Assembly (NCBI GenBank): GCA_050920955.1
Contig: JBPBQS010000159.1
Location: forward strand, 1 to 64,000
Direction: 5' to 3'
DNA length: 64,000 bases
From: CAXSEF01 sp050920955
GTDB lineage: Bacteria > Pseudomonadota > Alphaproteobacteria > Acetobacterales > Acetobacteraceae
Shown here one piece after another: positions 59,427 to 64,000 of the stretch (positions are counted from its first letter, which is position 1; every line of letters starts with the position of its first letter). The translations under genes and the position numbers were made by a program. Below the pieces are notes generated by a model that did no database searches, was not told where the DNA came from, and saw nothing but the letters and a program-made list of their open reading frames with translations.

Positions 59427-60563
59427 TCACCCCCTGAAGCCCGTCGCCACGACGTAGAGCTCGCTCGACTCCCGCCGGCTCGCCGGCGGCTTGGCGTGCT
59501 TCACGACGGTGAAGTCGCGCCGCATGGAGTCCATCATCTCCTTCTCCGACCCGCCCTGCAGCACCTTCGCCACGAACGCCCCCCCCGGCGACAGCACCTG
59601 CCGCGCGAACTCCAGCGCCTGCCCCGCCAGGTCGACGATGCGGATGTGGTCGGTCGCGGTGTGCCCGGTCGTGTTGGGCGCCATGTCCGAGAGCACGAGG
59701 TCGACCTTGCCGCCGAGTGCCGCCATCAGCCGCCCCGGCATCGACTCCTCGGTGAAGTCGCCGACCATCAGCGTGACGCCCGGCACCGTGTCGATCGGCA
59801 GCAGATCCAGCCCCACGACCTGCTTCGCGCCGCGCTTGACCGCAACCTGGCACCACCCGCCCGGCGCGGCCCCGAGATCGAGCACGCGCATGCCCGCACG
59901 GATCAGCCCGAACCGGTCGTCCAGCTCGATCAGCTTGAACGCGGCGCGCGACCGCCACCCCTGCTGCTGGGCGGCCACGACATACGGATCGTTGAGCTGG
60001 CGCTGCAGCCAGTGCTGTTGCGCGGTGGTGCGCCCGCGCGCGGTGCGCAGCGACACGGACATGTTGCGCGCGCCCTGCGTGGTGTCCGCCGACGCCGAGC
60101 GCGGCGCAGCGCTCGACTTGCGCGCCGGCGCCCCCGGCCGCGCGGCATGGGCCTTGGACTTGGCCGCCGTGACGCGCTTGGCGACCTTGGCGGCCGCGGC
60201 GCGTGCCTTCATCGAGCGCGCCGGCGCCGCGGTCCCCGAACGCGCCTTCGGGGCCTCGACAGGCGCGGCCGCCTCGGGCCGAGGCGCGGCGGGCCTGGGA
60301 CGCGGGGCGGACGCGGCGGGCTTCGCGGCGGCGGCGGGCTTGCCCCGAGTGCGCGCGGGCGCACCCGCCTTGCCGCCGCCGCGCGTCGCCGCGCGCAGCA
60401 TCTCCGTGCCCGACGGCGCGGCGCGGCGCGCGGGCTTCGCGCCCGGCGGCTTGTCCCCGCCGGCGGCCGGACGAGCGGCCTTGCCGCCCCCCTTGGAGTC
60501 GCGGCGCGGCGCCTTGCCGGGCGCGCCGGGGCGGCGGCCGGGCGGCTTCGACGCGCCGCTCAT
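59427..60563 (-). CDS. rlmE: 23S rRNA 2'-O-methyltransferase RlmE with long basic N-terminal tail
   Basis: Methylates the ribose of U2552 in 23S rRNA late in 50S assembly (family knowledge). The catalytic domain occupies residues 173-378: WRSRAAFKLIELDDRFGLI with the first lysine, VLDLGAAPGGWCQVAVKRG SAM site, LVLSDMAPNTTGH with the aspartate, FVAKVLQGG with the second lysine, and SSELYVVATGF with the glutamate, so the K-D-K-E tetrad is intact. The first 170 residues are low-complexity Ala/Pro/Lys/Arg, absent from E. coli RlmE (209 aa). An internal ATG at 60062 would give a normal-length enzyme. It overlaps the ppx stop by 4 bp. Confidence 0.93.
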   Translation of the reverse strand: MSGASKPPGRRPGAPGKAPRRDSKGGGKAARPAAGGDKPPGAKPARRAAPSGTEMLRAATRGGGKAGAPARTRGKPAAAAKPAASAPRPRPAAPRPEAAAPVEAPKARSGTAAPARSMKARAAAAKVAKRVTAAKSKAHAARPGAPARKSSAAPRSASADTTQGARNMSVSLRTARGRTTAQQHWLQRQLNDPYVVAAQQQGWRSRAAFKLIELDDRFGLIRAGMRVLDLGAAPGGWCQVAVKRGAKQVVGLDLLPIDTVPGVTLMVGDFTEESMPGRLMAALGGKVDLVLSDMAPNTTGHTATDHIRIVDLAGQALEFARQVLSPGGAFVAKVLQGGSEKEMMDSMRRDFTVVKHAKPPASRRESSELYVVATGFRG

Positions 60564-61630
60564 GCCGGCAGCACCGCGACCGGCGCCACGGCGTCCGGCA
60601 CGGGCCCGACGCGCCGCTGCGGCCGTCGCGCCATGCCGTCGCGCATCATGCGCAGCAGCATGCCCTCGCGCAGCCCGCGGTCCGCCACGGTGACGTCGGC
60701 CGCCGGCCAGCAGCGGAAGATCGCCTCGAACACCGCGCACCCCGGCAGCACGAAGGCCGCGCGCTCCGCGCCCACGCACGGATGCTCGGCCAGCCCCGCC
60801 GGCCCGAGCGCGCGCAGGTCCGCGAGCGCCGCCATCGCCGCCACCCGCCCGAGCACGACGCCGTCGATCAGCGGCCTGCGATAGCGCGGCAGCCCCAGCG
60901 CCACCCCCGCGAGCGTCGTGACCGTCCCGCTGGTGCCCAGCAGCCGCACGCCGCCGCCGCGCATCTCGTGGGCGATGCAGTGCACCGCCTCGAACGCCGC
61001 CAGCCGCGCCGCGACGTCGGCCACCATCGCCGCATAGCCCGCCTCGGTGTGGCACGCCGCCCCGAACCGCTCGGCGAGCGTGACGACGCCCACCGGCAGG
61101 CTGGTGGTGCCGATCAGCTGCAGCGTGCCGCCGCCCACGCGCACCCAGGCCAGCTCGGTCGACCCCCCGCCGATGTCGAACAGCAGCGCGCGCCGGTCGT
61201 GCGGCCGCGACACCGCGGCCAGCAAGGGCGCGCAGCTCTCCAGCGCCAGCTCGGCCTCCTCGCGCGCCGTGATCACGTCGATGTCGAGCCCGGTCTCCAC
61301 GCGCACGCGGTCGATGAACTCGGCGCCGTTGGCAGCCCTGCGGCACGCCTCGGTGGCGATGGCGCGCAGCCTTCGCACCGGCCGACGCGACAGCCGGTTC
61401 GCGCAGGCGTGCAGCGCCGACATCGCGCGGTCCATGGCGGGCGGGCTGAGCGCGCCGGTGTCGTGCAGCCCCTCGCCGAGCCTGACGATGCGGCTGAAGC
61501 TGTCGAGCACGCGGAACCCGTCCGACGCGGGCGCGCCGACCAGCAGCCGACAGTTGTTGGTGCCCAGGTCCAGCGCGGCATACGCGCTGGCGGGCGGACG
61601 TCGCAGGACGTGCGGGGCGGGCTCGACCAT
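60560..61630 (-). CDS. ppx: Ppx/GppA exopolyphosphatase/pppGpp phosphatase family protein
   Basis: The 356-residue cytosolic protein removes terminal phosphates from polyphosphate or pppGpp. It has the actin-like phosphate motifs YAALDLGTNNCRLLVG, ALLFDIGGGSTELAWV and LLGTSGTVTTLAGVALGL, plus ITAREEAELALE with a catalytic glutamate. It is shorter than E. coli Ppx (513 aa), lacking the C-terminal HD-like domains, as is usual in alphaproteobacteria. Which of the two substrates is used cannot be decided. The ppx-rlmE-guaB order is conserved in the group. Confidence 0.93.
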   Translation of the reverse strand: MVEPAPHVLRRPPASAYAALDLGTNNCRLLVGAPASDGFRVLDSFSRIVRLGEGLHDTGALSPPAMDRAMSALHACANRLSRRPVRRLRAIATEACRRAANGAEFIDRVRVETGLDIDVITAREEAELALESCAPLLAAVSRPHDRRALLFDIGGGSTELAWVRVGGGTLQLIGTTSLPVGVVTLAERFGAACHTEAGYAAMVADVAARLAAFEAVHCIAHEMRGGGVRLLGTSGTVTTLAGVALGLPRYRRPLIDGVVLGRVAAMAALADLRALGPAGLAEHPCVGAERAAFVLPGCAVFEAIFRCWPAADVTVADRGLREGMLLRMMRDGMARRPQRRVGPVPDAVAPVAVLPA

Positions 61631-61723
61631 GGGCTGAGGCTTCCGCGTCGTTGACCGTCCATTGTGTTGCCCGCGGCCCGGCGGGGGCAAGCGGCCATTT
61701 GCGCCCTGGCCCGCCATCCCGGG

Positions 61724-61752
61724 TTGCCGCTCCGCGGCCGAGGTGGTAGGCA
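61724..61752 (+). promoter_or_regulatory. Possible tRNA-Gln promoter
   Basis: TTGCCG (61724-61729) and TAGGCA (61747-61752) are spaced by 17 bases about 43 bases before the tRNA. They lie within an inverted repeat, GGGTTGCC at 61721-61728 and GGCAACCC at 61749-61756. Both hexamers match consensus only partly. Confidence 0.35.
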
Positions 61753-61794
61753 ACCCGCACGCAACCGGTGCCCGCCTCGCGCGGCGCCCCGGAT

Positions 61795-61868
61795 TGGGGG
61801 ATAGTTTAGCGGTAGAACTCCCGGCTCTGACCCGGGCAGCCTTGGTTCGAATCCAGGTCCCCCAGCCA
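61795..61868 (+). tRNA. tRNA-Gln (CTG anticodon)
   Basis: Complete cloverleaf. The acceptor stem TGGGGGA pairs with TCCCCCA, the anticodon stem CCCGG pairs with CCGGG around loop CTCTGAC with CTG at positions 34-36, and the TPsiC arm contains GGTTCGAATCC. A G discriminator and encoded CCA follow. It decodes CAG, the main glutamine codon in this GC-rich genome. Confidence 0.97.
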
Positions 61869-61909
61869 CTCCGAACATCGTGCGACGCCCGCGCCCACCG
61901 GGAGCGGCC

Positions 61910-62998
61910 ATGACCGAGCACGACGAGGTCCGCCTCCTCTGCGACCGCGCGCTCTCCGGCCACCGCCGCCGCACCGTGCGCCAGACGCTCGCCGCCCTCG
62001 CCGACTCCCCCCTCGCCGACCTGCCGCCCGACTCCTACGGCGAGGGCGAGGCGATCGCCGGCCTGGAGCGCGAGGTCGCGGCCCTCCTCGGCAAGCCCGC
62101 CGCCCTGTTCGCCGTCAAGGGCGTCGCCGCCCAGCAGGCTGCCCTGCGCGCCTGGTCCGACCGCTCCGGCCGCCGCAACGTCGCACTCCACCCGAAAAGC
62201 CACATCGCCCTCGACGAGCGCGCCGCCTTCGAGCGCCTCCACCCCCTCGCCGGCGTGCGCCTCGGCGGCGACCACGCGCCGTTCGACGCCGCCGACCTGG
62301 CGCGCGTGGCCGAGCCGCTCGGCGTGGTGACGATCGAGCTTCCCCTGCGCCGCGCCGGGTACCGCCTGCCCGAATGGGACGGCCTCGTGGCGATGTCGCA
62401 GTGGTGCCGCGCGCAAGGCGTGCCGCTGCACCTCGACGGCGCGCGCCTGTGGGAGGCGCAGCCGTACTACGACCGCCCGCTCGCCGAGATCGCGGTCCTC
62501 GCCGACTCCGTCTACGTGTCCTGCTACAAGGGCCTCGGCGCCCTGGGCGGCGCGCTGCTCGCGGGCCCCGAGGACCTCGTCGCCGAAGCCCGCGTGTGGC
62601 ACGCCCGCCACTGCGGCCCGCTCTACACCGCCTTCCCGTTCGTGCTCGGCGCCAGCGACGGCCTGCGCCGCCACCTGCCCCGCATGGGCGAGCACTTCCG
62701 CCGCGCGCAGGGCCTGGCGGCGACGCTCGCGACCCTGCCCGGCGTCACCCCCACGCCCGCGCCGCCGCAGTGCAACGCCTTCCGCCTCTGCCTGCCCGGC
62801 CGCCCCGACGCGCTGAAGGCCGCCCACCTGCACCTCGCGCGCGAGACCGGCGTGTGGCTGTTCGCAGGCTTCTCCGACACGCTGCTCCCCGGCCTCGCCG
62901 CCACGGAGGTCTCGATCGGCGACGCGGCCGACGACCTGGCCGACGACGAAATCGCCAGCCTCGTCGCCCGCCTCGTGGACGCCGCCCGCGACGCCTGA
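61910..62998 (+). CDS. Threonine-aldolase-like PLP enzyme
   Basis: The 362-residue protein belongs to the beta-eliminating lyase/threonine aldolase fold I group, which cleaves L-threonine or allo-threonine to glycine and acetaldehyde. It has PDSYGEGEAIAGLEREVAAL near the N-terminus, LHLDGARLWEAQPYYDRPLA with the PLP-contacting aspartate and arginine, and the PLP lysine in VYVSCYKGLGALGGALLAG. GGAGCGG precedes the ATG at 61910. Substrate preference is not visible. It begins 41 bp after tRNA-Gln. Confidence 0.87.
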   Translation: MTEHDEVRLLCDRALSGHRRRTVRQTLAALADSPLADLPPDSYGEGEAIAGLEREVAALLGKPAALFAVKGVAAQQAALRAWSDRSGRRNVALHPKSHIALDERAAFERLHPLAGVRLGGDHAPFDAADLARVAEPLGVVTIELPLRRAGYRLPEWDGLVAMSQWCRAQGVPLHLDGARLWEAQPYYDRPLAEIAVLADSVYVSCYKGLGALGGALLAGPEDLVAEARVWHARHCGPLYTAFPFVLGASDGLRRHLPRMGEHFRRAQGLAATLATLPGVTPTPAPPQCNAFRLCLPGRPDALKAAHLHLARETGVWLFAGFSDTLLPGLAATEVSIGDAADDLADDEIASLVARLVDAARDA

Positions 62999-63011
62999 AG
63001 CGCCCGCCGCC

Positions 63012-63584
63012 TCAGCCCGCGAGCTGCCGGTTCCAACTCCGCGCGTCCGGGCGCAGCCGCGAGAACGCCGACCCGCACTCCGCCGCCAGCGCCTGCAGGC
63101 CGGCCGCCGACACCTCGGCCTCCTCGCCCTGGCTCGCCCAGACCAGCTGCACCTGCGCGGACAGCAGCACCTGCAGCGCGCCGCGCGTGGCCGGCGTGAT
63201 GCCGCCGCCGGTGGAGGCGTACAGCGTGCCGACCTGCCAGCCCTCGATGCTCGCCAGGCTGAGCGCATCGATCACGCTCTCGGTCACCGCGATCCGCGTG
63301 GTCCTGATGTGCTCGCCGACCCTGAACAGCGACTTGCCGGCGTGGGAGCTGAAGCCGTTGTGGCGCGGCCCGCGCATCTCCCAGCCGGTGATTTCGCCCC
63401 GCGCGCCCTGGTGCATGGCCCAGATCGTGCCGTCGTCGCCCTCGCGCAGCCCGCCGCCGAACAGCGCGTTGTTGACGCTGAACGCCGGCACCCTGCGCAT
63501 GCGCGTCAGGTAGTTCCACCCGGGCGAGCCGGCCGAGAGCACCGGCGCCCTGCGCCAGGCCTTCCTGATGTCCGTCGAGAACAT
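63012..63584 (-). CDS. DUF3991/Toprim-like domain protein
   Basis: The 190-residue protein resembles the DUF3991 plus Toprim_2 arrangement often found in relaxases and other mobile-element proteins. Evidence is WNYLTRMRRVPAFSVNNALF, the IWAMHQGARGEITGWEMRGP segment, GKSLFRVGEHIRTTRIAVTE with the Toprim glutamate, SVIDALSLASIEGW, and TLYASTGGGITP. The Toprim DxD motif is not evident, so nuclease or topoisomerase chemistry is uncertain. The ATG at 63584 has an AGGGGG site 5 bases upstream; the frame is open to 63995 and an ATG at 63710 is a longer option. It may represent an edge of an integrated element beyond the window. Confidence 0.72.
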   Translation of the reverse strand: MFSTDIRKAWRRAPVLSAGSPGWNYLTRMRRVPAFSVNNALFGGGLREGDDGTIWAMHQGARGEITGWEMRGPRHNGFSSHAGKSLFRVGEHIRTTRIAVTESVIDALSLASIEGWQVGTLYASTGGGITPATRGALQVLLSAQVQLVWASQGEEAEVSAAGLQALAAECGSAFSRLRPDARSWNRQLAG

Positions 63585-63837
63585 CCGTGCCCCCTGTGTC
63601 ACGCCCGGAGTCCGGGCGTCGCACCTCTGCGACAGGTCGATCCGCAGGCTTGTCCAGGCGTGTCGTGCATCCGCGCCGCTCCGTGGCCGTTGTTCCCGGC
63701 CGAAGTCCATAGCGCGTAAGTGCCTGTCCGAGAATGGCCGCGCGGTATGGGAGTGTGTCAAGCAATGCCGGCCGGGCGGCCGACACGTCGCCGTCATGCG
63801 CCCGCGCGGACGGGGCGCCACGCGAGGGGAGAGACGG

Positions 63838-64000
63838 ATGGCGGACGAAGATGGCGAAATCAGGGTGAACCGCGCGCCGGTGCTGACCCTGTGGGCGGCG
63901 ATCGTGGCCGAGCGCCTCGGCCACGACGCGGACGCGGCCATCACCCTCGGCCGCGCCGTCGCCGGCGCGAGCGCACGCGTCAAGGCCCGCTCCATCGGCC
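63838..64000 (+). CDS. Conserved hypothetical protein, 3' end cut by the window
   Basis: The ATG at 63838 follows a purine-rich GAGGGGAGAGA site. The 54 visible residues read MADEDGEIRVNRAPVLTLWA, then VAERLGHDADAAITLGRAVAG, with no stop before the window end. The NRAPVLTLWAAxVAERLG pattern looks like a widespread small bacterial protein family of unknown function. Nothing more can be said without the downstream sequence. It is divergent from the DUF3991 gene. Confidence 0.65.
   Translation, partial: MADEDGEIRVNRAPVLTLWAAIVAERLGHDADAAITLGRAVAGASARVKARSIG

Noticed and set aside
63585..63995. Upstream extension of the DUF3991/Toprim gene
   Set aside because: The extra residues are Arg/Ser/Pro-rich without domain similarity, and only the ATG at 63584 has a clear ribosome site.

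Overview
The window is a chromosomal segment from a very GC-rich bacterium, estimated by eye at well over 70% G+C. Gene content and order point to an alphaproteobacterium, most likely Rhodospirillales/Acetobacteraceae. The indicators are the infA-maf-RNase E/G-yacG string, pyrB with a metal-site-less pyrC followed by plsY, dprA, topA and rnr, the ppx-rlmE-guaB-rsmB-guaA string, and tRNA-Trp-secE-nusG. No phage, insertion sequence, CRISPR array or replication origin was seen. Assignment to a genus is not possible from the sequence alone.

Layout. 1-14.3 kb (+): translation initiation, RNA turnover, pyrimidine synthesis, phospholipid synthesis, DNA uptake, topoisomerase I, RNase R, a C-terminal processing protease and ribosomal protein L33. 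14.3-18.8 kb: a glutathione transferase on the minus strand, then a degenerate EAL protein, two small conserved proteins and an ABC exporter on plus. 18.9-24.7 kb (-): two DoxX-like proteins, RecQ, an OmpA-like lipoprotein, a ClpP-type protease and the NAD(P)HX repair enzyme. 24.8-27.1 kb (+): an orphan ParA ATPase, a membrane protein and a diguanylate cyclase. 27.1-35.0 kb: all four late biotin genes (bioA and bioB on minus, bioF and bioD on plus), interrupted by a large RTX-like gene and a small secreted protein. 35.1-42.0 kb: a Pat-like acetyltransferase, an esterase, an unknown protein and a GH15 enzyme. 42.0-49.2 kb: tRNA-Trp-secE-nusG, two small proteins, UDP-glucose dehydrogenase, a lytic transglycosylase and a polysaccharide ABC exporter. 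49.3-61.6 kb (-): glycogen-debranching-type enzyme, guaA, sugar transporter, GNAT, rsmB, dehalogenase, guaB, rlmE and ppx. 61.8-64 kb: tRNA-Gln, a threonine-aldolase-like enzyme, a DUF3991/Toprim protein and a gene cut by the window end.

The most striking feature is a family of 20 intergenic hairpin elements (E1-E20 below), roughly one per 3.2 kb. A full element is about 120-130 bp. It carries terminal boxes GGAAGCAAGG and CCTTGCTTCC and two arms, each with an outer and an inner hairpin joined by a conserved ACCCGCC or ACTCCGCC linker. The arms are separated by an AT-rich CTTAAG core. Stem sequences differ between copies but keep pairing through compensatory changes, so structure rather than sequence appears to be conserved. 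Copies sit against stop codons, and several genes end inside them. One copy carries a second structured segment inserted in a hairpin loop.

Many genes start with GTG, or TTG in one case, at 4-bp overlaps with the previous stop. Apparent longer N-termini usually come from translating an upstream hairpin element, so starts were moved inward in those cases.
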